Below are positions 1 to 8,707 of a DNA stretch of 45,325 nucleotides, one piece after another; position 1 is the first letter of the stretch, and each line of letters opens with the position of its first letter. A program made the translations under genes and the position numbers. The stretch lies in the NCBI GenBank assembly GCA_026393835.1, contig JAPKZK010000072.1:1-45325 (forward strand), in the 5' to 3' direction. The notes beneath the pieces are model-generated. The model saw only the letters and a list, made by a program, of their open reading frames with translations. It was not told where the DNA came from and made no database searches. The stretch comes from Candidatus Aminicenantota bacterium (lineage in GTDB: Bacteria; Acidobacteriota; Aminicenantia; UBA2199).

Positions 1-776
1 CCAATGGCTCGATACCCCCTGCAACCAGAAAGCACCGCGCACACTGCTATCGACAGCACTGTCGCCAATGGGTGCCGTCTCCCCTGTCTTCTCCTCGGGT
101 CGGTAAATTCTTCAATCCGTTTTAATAATTTATCTATTGGAAACTTAATCATTGTGTCCAACCTCCTTCTATCCTTTAATAATGAAACATCGTAGGGAAT
201 TAAATCCCCAGATAATATCTCATTGGCTCTCTTACAAAGATTGTAAATGTATACCGCTTTCACCTGTCCATGGTGATAATAGTGCTGGTTACTCCTGGAA
301 TAACCCTCGGTATATCCCACATGTTTCCAATTGGCGGCTTTATAACAGGTCCCTTTAAATCGTGATTCATCGACAAACGTCTCGGCTAAATAGATTGGAT
401 GGCCATAAACCATCTCAAAATCTGAGCATAATCTTTTCAAGTTTAGAGATAGAATTTTACTGGCAAGATTCTTTTGCGATACCCAGGGCAATATTAAAAA
501 TCTCGAATTATTGGCAATAAAACGCAATCTACGGTATTTTTTCTCTCCGCTCCAGCCAATATAACGTTCCCTAACTCCACAATTCTTCGCTGCAGAACTC
601 CAACCTATCAGGGCGACCCACTCCCCTTCTAATTGAGCAATGTAACGAAGGGATTTACCTCCAAGCCATTTTAATCCAAGGTAATGGTATTGCTGCATGA
701 AAGCATTCCATCGGCTTAACTCTTCATGCCGTACGGGTCTTACCACTAAACGGTCAAGTACATTTTCATGGTTCAT
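1..776 (-). CDS. ISAs1-type transposase with N-terminal DruA/DUF4338 domain, truncated by the window edge
   Basis: This frame is open from an ATG at 776 to the left edge, 258 codons without a stop, so it is partial. The first ~205 residues match my memory of DUF4338 (the DruA domain of Druantia): HYLGLKWLGGKSLRY, RYIGWSG, NNSRFLILPWV, ETFVDESRFKGTCYKAANW. From about residue 209 it changes to the N-terminal domain associated with ISAs1 (H-repeat) DDE transposases: LLKRIEEFTDPRRRQGRRHP, then LSGCRGYRAIG. The catalytic DDE domain would lie outside the window. A strong internal SD and ATG sit at the domain junction, so two proteins may be made. A -10-like AGTATA (complement) at 784-789 puts transcription start almost on the ATG. 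The domain calls are confident. Whether the unit is an intact, active element cannot be seen. Confidence 0.82.
   Translation of the reverse strand, partial: MNHENVLDRLVVRPVRHEELSRWNAFMQQYHYLGLKWLGGKSLRYIAQLEGEWVALIGWSSAAKNCGVRERYIGWSGEKKYRRLRFIANNSRFLILPWVSQKNLASKILSLNLKRLCSDFEMVYGHPIYLAETFVDESRFKGTCYKAANWKHVGYTEGYSRSNQHYYHHGQVKAVYIYNLCKRANEILSGDLIPYDVSLLKDRRRLDTMIKFPIDKLLKRIEEFTDPRRRQGRRHPLATVLSIAVCAVLSGCRGYRAI
150..168 (-). promoter_or_regulatory. internal SD and start codon at the DruA/transposase junction
   Basis: On the minus strand AAGGAGG (168-162) is followed after 9 nt by ATG (152-150). This ATG is in the frame of the long ORF and begins the ISAs1-associated domain (MIKFPIDKLLKRIEE). 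The perfect SD suggests the transposase part can be translated alone as well as in the fusion. Confidence 0.6.
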
Positions 777-889
777 CAACAAAAGTATATCAGAAAAGTG
801 AGAAAAAAGCCATAGGGGGCACCAAAATTATCAAGCATTCAAATAGAAAAAAAAGAATGACGTAGCCCTGGTATTTTCCCCGGGTAAGC

Positions 890-917
890 TTGACAAAACA
901 TTCATCCTGTCTATAAT
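890..917 (+). promoter_or_regulatory. consensus promoter of the 933 methyltransferase gene
   Basis: TTGACA (890-895), 16-bp spacer, TATAAT (912-917). The predicted transcript start (about 924) falls inside the SD (GAGGAGG, 922-928), leaving a leader of only about 9 nt before the ATG at 933. Confidence 0.75.
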
Positions 918-932
918 AGTTGAGGAGGAAAA

Positions 933-1739
933 ATGCCTGAGTCTACCGATAAAAATCTTTATGTGAATGACGCCCGGTTTTATGATCTTGACCCCCGGGA
1001 ATTTTTAAAAACAGATATCCCTTTTTATCTTCACCGTGCTGCGAAGATAGGCGGCCCAATACTGGAACTGGCCTGCGGCACGGGAAGGATAACCATTCAC
1101 CTGGCCGAAGCCGGCCATGAGGTCTGGGGGCTGGAATATTCGGAAACCATGCTGGAGCAGTTCCGGAATAAATTGGCCGGTTTTCCAAAAAAAACAGCCG
1201 ACAAGATTCACCTGGTGCAGGGAGATATGAGCCATTTTCAATTGGACCGGGAATTCGCATTCCCCCTGGTTATTCTTCCTTGCCGGTCGTTTCAATTACT
1301 ATATGATGAAGAAAAAGAAAACGCCTGCTTGAAATGCGTATATTCCCATTTAGCGGAAAACGGTTTGTTCATCATCGATATCGGTAACTTTATTCCCAAT
1401 AAAGCGAAAGAGGGCGAATGGGTTAGCAGCGAAGAATTTTTCGATTGGGAAAACAGCGATCCCAAAACAGGCGACAAAATCCAACGGACCCACATCAAAA
1501 AAGAGATCGATACGGTACGACAAATCATTTACCCGCAAAAAACATTCCATATCACAAAGCCGGACGGTGCGATCGAAAAGGTGGTCAAACGGTCGCCATT
1601 TAAATACTTCTTTGAAGACCAGGTGAGAAACCTTCTTGTTGCCAATGGTTTGAAAATAGTCGAGGAAATGGGTTATTATGACGGCCGCCCCATTACTGAA
1701 ACAAACTCGGAATTCCTCTTTGTCTGCCAAAAAGTTTAG
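933..1739 (+). CDS. class I SAM-dependent methyltransferase
   Basis: This 268-aa protein has the Rossmann-fold SAM-binding signature ILELACGTGRITIHLA near residues 43-60, with an acidic residue ending strand 2 (WGLEYSE) and an aspartate after strand 3 (VQGDMSHF). The C-terminal half is an alpha/beta extension seen in Methyltransf_25-type small-molecule methyltransferases. No membrane segment or signal peptide is visible, so it should be cytosolic. It is probably monocistronic: the next gene downstream has its own promoter. The substrate cannot be deduced. SD GAGGAGG supports the chosen start. Confidence 0.85.
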   Translation: MPESTDKNLYVNDARFYDLDPREFLKTDIPFYLHRAAKIGGPILELACGTGRITIHLAEAGHEVWGLEYSETMLEQFRNKLAGFPKKTADKIHLVQGDMSHFQLDREFAFPLVILPCRSFQLLYDEEKENACLKCVYSHLAENGLFIIDIGNFIPNKAKEGEWVSSEEFFDWENSDPKTGDKIQRTHIKKEIDTVRQIIYPQKTFHITKPDGAIEKVVKRSPFKYFFEDQVRNLLVANGLKIVEEMGYYDGRPITETNSEFLFVCQKV

Positions 1740-1791
1740 CAAACATCCAGGCCTGGAAAACAATTTTTTTTTGAAAAGTTCATTTTCCCTC

Positions 1792-1820
1792 TTGACATTC
1801 GTCTTTGGTACTTTTATACT
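1792..1820 (+). promoter_or_regulatory. consensus promoter of the TonB-dependent receptor gene
   Basis: TTGACA (1792-1797), 17-bp spacer, TATACT (1815-1820). An AAGGAGG SD (1834-1840) precedes the ATG at 1845. Confidence 0.75.
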
Positions 1821-1844
1821 TACCAGGACCTTGAAGGAGGAATT

Positions 1845-4031
1845 ATGATTAAGAGAAAAATACTTGCCCGGGCATTGATTACGTTGTTAGCGTTGTTCGT
1901 TTTTTTTGTTATGTTTTCTCAAATTCCCCTGCTTTCACAGGAAGAAGCGGAGGCCGAAACCAAACCGGCCGAATTATTTAAAATGTCCCTGAAGGAACTG
2001 CTGAATGTCAAGATAACCACGGCCAACAGGACCCCGGAGAAAATCAGCGATATCCCGGCAAGCGTTGTGCTGATAACCAGGGAAGAAATCGAAGCCTATG
2101 GTTATCGGACATTAGCGGAAATAATAGAAAACATCCCCGGTTTGTTTGCCGTTGACGACTATGGAGAATATGGCGCCAATTTTGGGGTCAGGGGCTTCTG
2201 GTCGGGAGTTCCCAACGACAATATGATTATATTGGTAAACGGCGTTCACCAGGTCAATGATATGTGGTCCAATTACCCTTTGCACAAAATCGCTGTCCCC
2301 GTGGAAGCCATCGACCGTATCGAAGTGATCCGGGGTCCCATGTCCGTGGTTTATGGCAACGGCGCTTTTTACGGGGTTATTAATATTTTTACCAATGATA
2401 ATTCCGATGGACCCTTGAACATTGCCGGAGCTTCGGCGGGCTCTGAAAAAACAAAAAAACTTTTCTTAAGGACTGCCGGTAAACAAGGCGACATAAATTA
2501 TGTTTTTAATGCTTCAATATACGATACCTACGGTCTTGATAAACCCCTGGCCGATATGATGTTAGACTCGTCCATCCTGCCTTCTTTGGGCGTGCCTGTA
2601 GATAGTAGAACCGGGGGAATGTTGGAAAATAATGAAAAATATCTTAATTTCTCAGGAACCTTCAACGAATTTTCCCTAAACGTGTCCTTTTGTGATGTAA
2701 AAAAAGAATTTTATTTTGCCTTTCCTTCTACATCGGACGGTACACGTGATCACAGTAATATGGCGATTCTATCCTTCGCTTACCGGAAAGCATTATCGAA
2801 TATCTTGACGCTGGAAGGAAAATTGAACTATTCCCAGAGCCGGGATTGGTATACTTATAAAGTGCTATTTGATGATTTCTACGGGATACAAGAACTATCG
2901 ACCAATGGATTCGAAGTGGAAGTGAATACCTTCATCAACCCTTCTCCGTCACTGGATATAAAAACCGGCCTCTATTACCGGGCTGTTTTGGATGCCGATG
3001 ATATGTACGATATTCCTTCTCTCGGCAGCCCCGACCTGGAGAACAATTATAAATTCCTTGCCGATGCCGACAATATCGTTACCCAATCCCTGTTCACCCA
3101 GGTTACGTATAGTCCCTTCGATCGTTTACGACTAACGGCAGGCATACGCCTGGAGCAAACTCCGAAATATAAATTGGAAAGTATTCATACGGTTGGCGCC
3201 AATCCGCCCGATTACGAGAGCGGCGTTTACAATCAAGACAAAATAGAGGTCATTCCCCGATTGGCCGCCATTTATTATTTAAATGATCAAAATATTTTCA
3301 AGTTCCTTTTCGGGAAAACAATTAATCGTCCATCCTTTTTCCAGAATGCCCAAAATACACTGGACCCGGAAAGGGATGATCTTAAGCCGGAAAATATCCA
3401 GACCTTCGAATTGAACTATATTTCCTCACTTTCGGAAACCTTCACTGTAAATGCCAGTATTTTCCACAATACACTTGAAAATCTTATCACCCGTATCGTC
3501 GAATTGACCCCGGAAGGGAAGTATAACTCATATTCAGGCAATGCAGGTAAAATGGTCACCCAGGGCTTCGAATTAACACTTAATGCGGAACCCATCGATT
3601 ATTTGAGAATGGAACTGAGCCTCACCTATCAAAAGACGAAAGATAAAAGAGAGGGCTTTAAAGATGTTCCTGTGGCTTATTCCCCCAAATTACTGGGTTA
3701 CGTCAAAGCATACTATCACACCGGGAACTTTACCATGGCCATAACCGGGAATTATGTGGACAGTATGGAAACATACTGGGATGAGACCAAAGTAAGTCTT
3801 GCCAATACGGCCGGTAGTCGAATCGGGGAAAAAACACGCGGTTATTTCACCTTGGGCGCCAATCTACGCATTGAAAATTTATTGATAAACGGCTCTTATC
3901 TTAATATCAGGTGTTCGAACCTCCTGGATGAAGAAATACGTTATCCTGCCACCACACTTAGTGCCTTCATGGACAGGGGCACCCTGGGAAGCGGGAGGGT
4001 GTTCCTGGTAAGCCTGGGTTACAAATTTTAA
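1845..4031 (+). CDS. TonB-dependent outer-membrane receptor
   Basis: The 728-aa protein begins with a signal peptide (KRK n-region, hydrophobic LITLLALFVFFVMF). A plug domain follows at roughly residues 50-190: TANRTPEKISDIPASVVLIT, then PGLFAVDDYGEYGANFGVRG, DRIEVIRGPMSVVYG and GVINIFT. The remainder alternates polar and aromatic residues as in a 22-strand beta barrel and ends in the aromatic YKF expected for outer-membrane insertion. It should import a scarce ligand (siderophore, cobalamin, sugar or metal chelate) using TonB energy. The plug resembles the BtuB/CirA group. No TonB/ExbBD genes or siderophore genes are adjacent, so the ligand is unknown. It converges on the O-methyltransferase gene, with 7 nt between the two stops. 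Confidence 0.93.
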   Translation: MIKRKILARALITLLALFVFFVMFSQIPLLSQEEAEAETKPAELFKMSLKELLNVKITTANRTPEKISDIPASVVLITREEIEAYGYRTLAEIIENIPGLFAVDDYGEYGANFGVRGFWSGVPNDNMIILVNGVHQVNDMWSNYPLHKIAVPVEAIDRIEVIRGPMSVVYGNGAFYGVINIFTNDNSDGPLNIAGASAGSEKTKKLFLRTAGKQGDINYVFNASIYDTYGLDKPLADMMLDSSILPSLGVPVDSRTGGMLENNEKYLNFSGTFNEFSLNVSFCDVKKEFYFAFPSTSDGTRDHSNMAILSFAYRKALSNILTLEGKLNYSQSRDWYTYKVLFDDFYGIQELSTNGFEVEVNTFINPSPSLDIKTGLYYRAVLDADDMYDIPSLGSPDLENNYKFLADADNIVTQSLFTQVTYSPFDRLRLTAGIRLEQTPKYKLESIHTVGANPPDYESGVYNQDKIEVIPRLAAIYYLNDQNIFKFLFGKTINRPSFFQNAQNTLDPERDDLKPENIQTFELNYISSLSETFTVNASIFHNTLENLITRIVELTPEGKYNSYSGNAGKMVTQGFELTLNAEPIDYLRMELSLTYQKTKDKREGFKDVPVAYSPKLLGYVKAYYHTGNFTMAITGNYVDSMETYWDETKVSLANTAGSRIGEKTRGYFTLGANLRIENLLINGSYLNIRCSNLLDEEIRYPATTLSAFMDRGTLGSGRVFLVSLGYKF

Positions 4032-4038
4032 ATTTTTT

Positions 4039-5097
4039 TCACTTATAAGCAATGACGGCTCTTGAATTACCTTTTAAATGCATAGAAGAAGTTCTCTTAA
4101 AACCGGATTCCCGGGCCCAGGAATCGAAATCAGCGGCGGTGAAATCGAATCCTCCCTCTGTTACCAGCAGCATCTGAACCGACATTAACAGGCCGGCGGT
4201 ATTCTTTCTCCTTTCGTCATCGATAATATACTCGATAACCACCATCCGGCCCTCATCCGGTAATGCTTCATATGCCTTGCCGATGAGCAATTTTTTCTGT
4301 TCCAGGTTCCAGTCGTGCAAGATATTCCCCATGGTGATAATATCCGCGCGGGGAAAATCATCCTCGAAAAAATTCCCATTCAGCACAGTGATACGGTCAG
4401 ACAGACCGGCCTCTTTGATTTTCTTCAAGGCATAGGGCTCAAGTGCAGGTAAATCAAAACTGATACACTTCATATGCTTATGCTGTCGGGCCACCAGGAT
4501 AGATAAAAGGCCATTGGCGCCCCCAATATCGCATAATTTATGACAGCCGGAAAAATCGAATTCCCGGGCAAAATCTGTAAAACTCCCCAGTTGTCCAAAA
4601 TTCATTCCTTCCACGAAGGTCCTGGCGCCTTCGTCGGACTGATAATTTAATTCGAATAAATCTTTCCCGCTCTCGCGGATATCTTGCCTCACCGGCTTCC
4701 CTGTTTTTAATGCTTCCGCCAGTGCGCCCCAACTCTGTTCGAATACTTGCATCCGGTGCTCAAAGGACCAACCGATGAATTGTGGAGAACCTTTCACCAG
4801 GAAAAGGGAAACTTCTGCGGTATTCCTGTACCGGGCGTCTTTGCCGTTCCCGTCCCGCTCCAACAGTTCCAGGCTGACTAATGTATCCAGGAAATCGCCT
4901 AATCCCCTGCCATGAAGGTCTAAAGCAATTCTTATCTCTTCCACTGTTAAAGGGTTTTCCGCCAGCAAAGTAAAGAGTTCCAGTTTTACCGCGGCCCTAA
5001 GGGTCTGATTGATGTGAACGCCCCTCATGGCGTCGAGAATCCTGGAATGCCCTTTGAATTTGATATTGCCCCACGATATGTTTTCTCTGTCGCTCAT
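4039..5097 (-). CDS. O-methyltransferase, COMT/acetylserotonin type (Methyltransf_2)
   Basis: The 352-aa protein has an N-terminal winged-helix dimerisation domain (NQTLRAAVKLELFTLLAENP, LDFLDTLVSLELLERDG in outline). A SAM-binding core follows with CDIGGANGLLSILVA near residue 190 and a DLP acidic loop. The segment GNILHDW carries the His-Asp-Trp usually containing the catalytic base in plant COMT-like and bacterial hydroxyneurosporene/multimodular O-methyltransferases. This points to methylation of a hydroxyl on an aromatic or polyketide-like metabolite. An SD (AAGGAG) precedes the ATG. It lies 12 nt after the yigZ stop, probably in one transcript with yigZ and the peptidase gene. No biosynthetic cluster is visible around it. 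Confidence 0.85.
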   Translation of the reverse strand: MSDRENISWGNIKFKGHSRILDAMRGVHINQTLRAAVKLELFTLLAENPLTVEEIRIALDLHGRGLGDFLDTLVSLELLERDGNGKDARYRNTAEVSLFLVKGSPQFIGWSFEHRMQVFEQSWGALAEALKTGKPVRQDIRESGKDLFELNYQSDEGARTFVEGMNFGQLGSFTDFAREFDFSGCHKLCDIGGANGLLSILVARQHKHMKCISFDLPALEPYALKKIKEAGLSDRITVLNGNFFEDDFPRADIITMGNILHDWNLEQKKLLIGKAYEALPDEGRMVVIEYIIDDERRKNTAGLLMSVQMLLVTEGGFDFTAADFDSWARESGFKRTSSMHLKGNSRAVIAYK

Positions 5098-5109
5098 GTT
5101 TATCTCCTT

Positions 5110-5745
5110 TTAATCTGTTTTTTTTGATGAGGGTATAATTTTCCCATTACTTCTTTCAATTACTTGTTTCGTTACCTCGGCGATTTTCCCCACGGGAACG
5201 TCGAGCTGCATATGAATGCCGTCGGCGGAATATTCCTGTTTAAGGATATCCAGGGAAAAACGGTTGACGATTTGCATGATTTCACCGGTAAAGTGAAAGG
5301 GAAAGGAGACCGAGATTTTTTGTTTGATATGGATAGTGATTTTCGTGGATATTTCCAGTACTTTCGCGGCGGCCTGGCCATAGGCGCGGGTTAAGCCGCC
5401 GGTTCCCAGTTTGACGCCGCCAAAATACCGGACCACCGCCGCCAATACATTGAAGTACTCCTTGCTTTTTATTTCATTGTAAATAGGTAGGCCGGCCGTG
5501 CCCGAGGGTTCGCCGTCGTCACTACAGCGAAAATACTGTTCCTCCCCTTTTCCCAGCCGGTAAGCAAAGCAGACATGGGTAGCGTCGTAATATTTTTTAC
5601 GCAGGCCGGCGATGACGGCATCCGCTGCCTCCTTTGTCTCTACAGGATAGAGGTAAGCGATAAAGCGCGAGCCCTTTTCTTTGATTTCCTGGGGGCCATA
5701 CGGGCGATCTACTGTACTAAAGGCTTCAATCAATCTCTTCCCCAT
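5110..5745 (-). CDS. yigZ: YigZ/IMPACT (UPF0029) family protein
   Basis: The 211-aa length and motifs fit the YigZ family: KGSRFIAYLYPV, DATHVCFAYRLG, RCSDDGEPSGTAGLP and VVRYFGGVKLGTGGL. The last two are the most conserved blocks of the family. The C-terminal DUF1949 domain (SVSFPFHFTGEIMQIVN) has a ferredoxin-like fold. The eukaryotic relative IMPACT regulates the GCN1/GCN2 translation-stress pathway. The bacterial role is poorly defined but is thought to involve nucleic acid or ribosome binding. The gene overlaps the end of the upstream peptidase gene by 16 nt, implying translational coupling. Confidence 0.9.
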   Translation of the reverse strand: MGKRLIEAFSTVDRPYGPQEIKEKGSRFIAYLYPVETKEAADAVIAGLRKKYYDATHVCFAYRLGKGEEQYFRCSDDGEPSGTAGLPIYNEIKSKEYFNVLAAVVRYFGGVKLGTGGLTRAYGQAAAKVLEISTKITIHIKQKISVSFPFHFTGEIMQIVNRFSLDILKQEYSADGIHMQLDVPVGKIAEVTKQVIERSNGKIIPSSKKTD

Positions 5746-7022
5746 TTGGCGGCGAACTCTTCATAGGCGACGCCAAAGATCGTTCTAAAGGATTCCGACA
5801 GCCCCTCCCCCTTGCCTAGCGCCTCCAAACACTCTTTGATACGGAAAAGTCCGTGTTTTTCGATCAAATCCGATACTGCGGTATAACTTTCAAGATAAGC
5901 AAGCGCCACCAGCCTGATATCGCCTGAGGGAAAGCCTTCTTCCAGGCGTCTTAGGGGTATAAGTTGCCCTAGTTGGGCTCCCAATTTCAGTAATTCTTCA
6001 TCTTCGGAAAAATACTCGGCCAATCCTTCGTTGAGCCACACGGGGCAGCGGGGTGTAATCGATCTTACCAGGGCGTGGGTGAATTCGTGGAATAGAATGC
6101 GTTTCAACAGTTCTTCCTTGCCTTCGATGTCTTTTATCGGGATGCGAATTTTACCGTCGTAGAGCCCGCCTGCCCAACCGGGCGCCCGCGTCACATCGAA
6201 AAACCCTTGCTCGTTGTAAAGAATAACGGTAATCGAGGCGGGGGGGTAGAAATTGAAATCGCTGCCAATGGTGCGATAGGCTTCTTCCAGTATATCCAGC
6301 ACCGTGTTTTCGATCCCGGTATGTTCCATTTTACTGAACTGGACTTTGAAATGGACTTTTTGTTGATCGCCATAGTCATCCATAACCTTCTGTTCCCGTT
6401 TCAGTTTGTTTTGTAAGGTAAGGAGTTCGAAGTCGCTTACCTGGGACAGGGCGATTTCGGCGTGTGTTAAGCTGTCGGCCAGGTCGTCTAATTTATAACA
6501 GGTGAGGGCCATGAATTTCCTGGCGAGAAAATTGCGGCGGTTATTCTCCAATGTTTGCTGCAGGTATTGATAGGCGCTGTTGTAATCTTCCAGCCAGTAA
6601 CAGCAGAGTCCCGCATATAGGAGGGCTTCCGGGTCCAGATCAATAAATTCTTTATACAATGCCAGGGCTTTTTCATAATCACGGTTCAAAAAAAGTTGGT
6701 GGGCGTCGGCAAGTTTGCCCTTGAGATTCCGGGGCGGCGGAGCGTCTTCGGTTTGTTGCAGATCTTCCGGGTTTTCTGCGCCGGGGTATGTGGGTTCCGC
6801 CGGTTCCTGGGATTTCGCAGCGGGGCGGATTTTGCGCGGTTCCTGCCGTTTATTTATGGTTTCAGAACCAACAGGTTCGCGAATTAAGGGAGTTTTATCG
6901 GGGGGTTTGAAAAAAAACCATGCCCCGGTGAGAATTGCTATGACGATTAAATAAGGCCAGGCATTGAAACGTTTTCGTTTCCGGACATAAATCCGGCTTC
7001 CGTATCCGTGATCTTCAATCAT
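5730..7022 (-). CDS. membrane-anchored TPR protein with peptidase-MA-like gluzincin domain
   Basis: This 430-aa protein starts with a basic segment (RKRKRF) and one transmembrane helix (WPYLIVIAILTGAWFFF, about residues 22-38). A proline-rich linker and TPR-like helices follow (about 105-215: LFLNRDYEKALALYKEFIDL, AGLCCYWLEDYNSAYQYL). The C-terminal metalloprotease domain has HEFTH at residues 312-316 and NEGLAEYF downstream, giving the two zinc histidines, the catalytic Glu and the third ligand of an HExxH-E gluzincin. It is probably anchored facing the periplasm. The substrate is unknown; TPRs suggest protein partners. On the minus strand an unpaired TATAAT -10 lies at 7062-7057, with only a weak -35. 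Confidence 0.85.
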   Translation of the reverse strand: MIEDHGYGSRIYVRKRKRFNAWPYLIVIAILTGAWFFFKPPDKTPLIREPVGSETINKRQEPRKIRPAAKSQEPAEPTYPGAENPEDLQQTEDAPPPRNLKGKLADAHQLFLNRDYEKALALYKEFIDLDPEALLYAGLCCYWLEDYNSAYQYLQQTLENNRRNFLARKFMALTCYKLDDLADSLTHAEIALSQVSDFELLTLQNKLKREQKVMDDYGDQQKVHFKVQFSKMEHTGIENTVLDILEEAYRTIGSDFNFYPPASITVILYNEQGFFDVTRAPGWAGGLYDGKIRIPIKDIEGKEELLKRILFHEFTHALVRSITPRCPVWLNEGLAEYFSEDEELLKLGAQLGQLIPLRRLEEGFPSGDIRLVALAYLESYTAVSDLIEKHGLFRIKECLEALGKGEGLSESFRTIFGVAYEEFAAKWGRD

Positions 7023-7179
7023 TTTGTCTTTACCGTATCGATTTATATGAGTTAATATTATACCACGATGTGGGAATTAATAAAAATCACAGCCGCGGAC
7101 CAACACGGACAAACAGGGATAAAATGGAAGGTGAGCGCTGATTGGCGAGGAACTCCGGGACAAAAAAAATATCATCCTT

Positions 7180-7208
7180 TTGACATTTAAACGTTTATTC
7201 ATTATAAT
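7180..7208 (+). promoter_or_regulatory. consensus promoter of the YjbQ gene
   Basis: TTGACA (7180-7185), 17-bp spacer, TATAAT (7203-7208). It lies about 38 nt upstream of the ATG at 7246. The preceding 7080-7130 interval holds a degenerate GGA/ACACGGA-type intergenic repeat. Confidence 0.75.
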
Positions 7209-7245
7209 CCTTCCGATCCACCTATCTATTTAAGCGAGGCGCAAA

Positions 7246-7656
7246 ATGAAAGGATTTAAGACCATCAACGTCGGCACCGGCCGGTACATCCAGTTGGTGG
7301 ATATCACCCACGAGGTACGGCGGTATGTTTCCGAAGCCGGGGTCAAAGACGGCATTATCCTGGTTTATACACCCCATACTACCGCCGGCATTACCATCAA
7401 TGAAAACGCAGACCCTGCAGTGACCGAAGATATCGAAACGTTCTTGCAGAAAAAAATGCCCCACGAGAGTTATTTCCGGCATATGGAAGGCAATTCGCCG
7501 TCGCATATTATGTCCAGTTATATTTCGGCGTCCGAGACCTTGATTATCGATAACGGAGAATTGCTCTTAGGGACCTGGCAGGGTATTTATTTTTGCGAAT
7601 TCGACGGCCCCCGGAACCGCAAGGTTCATTTGAAAATCATGGGCGATAAACAATAA
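7246..7656 (+). CDS. YjbQ / UPF0047 family protein (secondary thiamine-phosphate synthase enzyme family)
   Basis: The 136-aa protein has the full length and motifs of UPF0047: VYTPHTTAGITINENADP, followed by GNSPSHIMSS and GTWQGIYFCEFDGPRNRKVH. The His, Asn, Glu and Asp residues in these blocks are thought to form a metal or phosphate site. Escherichia coli YjbQ has weak thiamine-phosphate synthase activity, hence the family name. The true cellular role is not settled. The gene is monocistronic, with its own promoter, and is followed immediately by a 21-bp tandem array. Confidence 0.9.
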   Translation: MKGFKTINVGTGRYIQLVDITHEVRRYVSEAGVKDGIILVYTPHTTAGITINENADPAVTEDIETFLQKKMPHESYFRHMEGNSPSHIMSSYISASETLIIDNGELLLGTWQGIYFCEFDGPRNRKVHLKIMGDKQ

Positions 7657-7801
7657 TCATAAAGTCTCTTTCGGTCTTCGGCAAGTGTTCTGATATGAAA
7701 ATAGCCACAAAGGCACGAAGGCACAAAGAAACACCAAGATGTTTATTATTAAAAATCCTTGGCGACCTGGTGCGCCATCTCTTGGCGGCAGCATTTTCAA
7801 T

Positions 7802-8137
7802 GAGCTTCCGAAAGATTTTTCCGACCTTCCGGAAGATTTTAATGACCTTCCGGAAGATTTTCCCGACCTTCCGAAAGATTTTAATGACCTTCTGAAAGAT
7901 TTTTCTTGCCTTCCGGAAGATTTTCTTGACCTTCTGAAAGATTTTTCTTGCCTTCCGAAAGATATTCTTGACCTTCTGAAAGATTTTAATGACCTTCCGG
8001 AAGATTTTCCTGGCCTCCCGAAAGATATTCTTGACCTTCCGGAAGATTTTCCTGAGCTTCCGAAAGATTTTCTTGACCTTCCCAAAGATTTTCCTGAGCT
8101 TCCGAAAGATTTTCTTGACCTTCTGAAAGATTTTTCG
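7802..8137 (+). repeat. 21-bp tandem array, sixteen units
   Basis: Sixteen consecutive 21-bp units, exactly in register, fill the 7657-8264 gap between yjbQ and hicA. Each unit is close to GACCTTCCGGAAGATTTT plus three variable bases. It combines a dyad (CTTCCGGAAG or TTCYGAAA variants) with a T-tract. Because 21 is a multiple of 3 and the unit lacks stops, several frames are open on both strands: an acidic LPEDFND heptapeptide on plus, basic KIFRKVR and SFGRSRK heptapeptides on minus. None has a convincing SD, so I treat it as a DNA repeat rather than a gene. A common CACAAAGGCACGAAGGCACA-type intergenic sequence lies just upstream (7707-7728). Confidence 0.93.
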
Positions 8138-8264
8138 AAGCCCCGGGAAGTTTCCCCTCTGCTCTTTTGACAAAAATGCAGGCTGTGGCGACAAAAAAAC
8201 GATGCAGATGAAAATTGGCCTGGCAGTGGGGATTAGCCTTAAGCGAGCCCGGATGAGCCGGAAC

Positions 8265-8483
8265 CTAAAAATTACCAGCTATTTTAAACTCTTCTTGCTT
8301 TAAATTCGATTGTTTCAATATGGAATGAAAAGTTCCCATAGGGATTTCTTTTTTTGGGTCTGGGACAATGACAGTCCTGGAATTTTTTCTGAATTTCTTA
8401 TGGCTACCTTTCTGTGAAATAAAAATAAAACCATGGTTCTCCAGGATTTTAATGATATGTCTAGATGAATAAAGTTTAGCCAT
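8265..8483 (-). CDS. hicA: HicA-family toxin (mRNA interferase)
   Basis: The 72-aa protein has the double-stranded-RNA-binding-like HicA fold signature: SSRHIIKILENHGF, then SQKGSHKKFRK with the conserved catalytic His, and IPMGTFHSILKQSNL near the C-terminus. HicA toxins cleave mRNA when free of antitoxin. It overlaps the upstream antitoxin gene by 8 nt. Antitoxin first is the less usual order for hicAB loci but is known. Confidence 0.88.
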   Translation of the reverse strand: MAKLYSSRHIIKILENHGFIFISQKGSHKKFRKNSRTVIVPDPKKEIPMGTFHSILKQSNLKQEEFKIAGNF

Positions 8484-8688
8484 TCAATACCGTTTCTCCG
8501 ATCATGACTTCATCGATGTGAACATAGCTTTCTTCCGGGGGATCATCTTCATAATACAATTCCAGGGCTTCTTTTAGATTGAAGACGGCTTCGTCTATGC
8601 TTTCACCGAAGCTTGATACTTCAACGTTAAGACATTGGGAGACAAAATATTTGTCTTCCTTGTATACAATATATTTAATGGTCTTCAT
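8476..8688 (-). CDS. hicB: HicB-family antitoxin, short form
   Basis: The 70-aa protein shows the HicB partial RNase H-like fold: YIVYKEDKYFVSQCLNVEV, then SFGESIDEAVFNLKEALELY. It stops soon after, so it lacks the C-terminal HTH or ribbon-helix-helix DNA-binding part of longer HicB proteins. Autoregulation would then need another factor or a weaker mechanism. It should neutralise the HicA encoded downstream. An AGAGG SD and a good promoter lie upstream. Confidence 0.85.
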   Translation of the reverse strand: MKTIKYIVYKEDKYFVSQCLNVEVSSFGESIDEAVFNLKEALELYYEDDPPEESYVHIDEVMIGETVLNG

Positions 8689-8707
8689 TTTGACCTCTCA
8701 TGCGCCT

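Noticed and set aside
7637..8194. Long ORFs on both strands across the 21-bp array (KIFRKVR, GRSRKSF and LPEDFND repeats).
   Set aside because: A stop-free 21-bp unit opens several frames at once; starts lack SD sites and one is TTG. Openness is not evidence of coding here.
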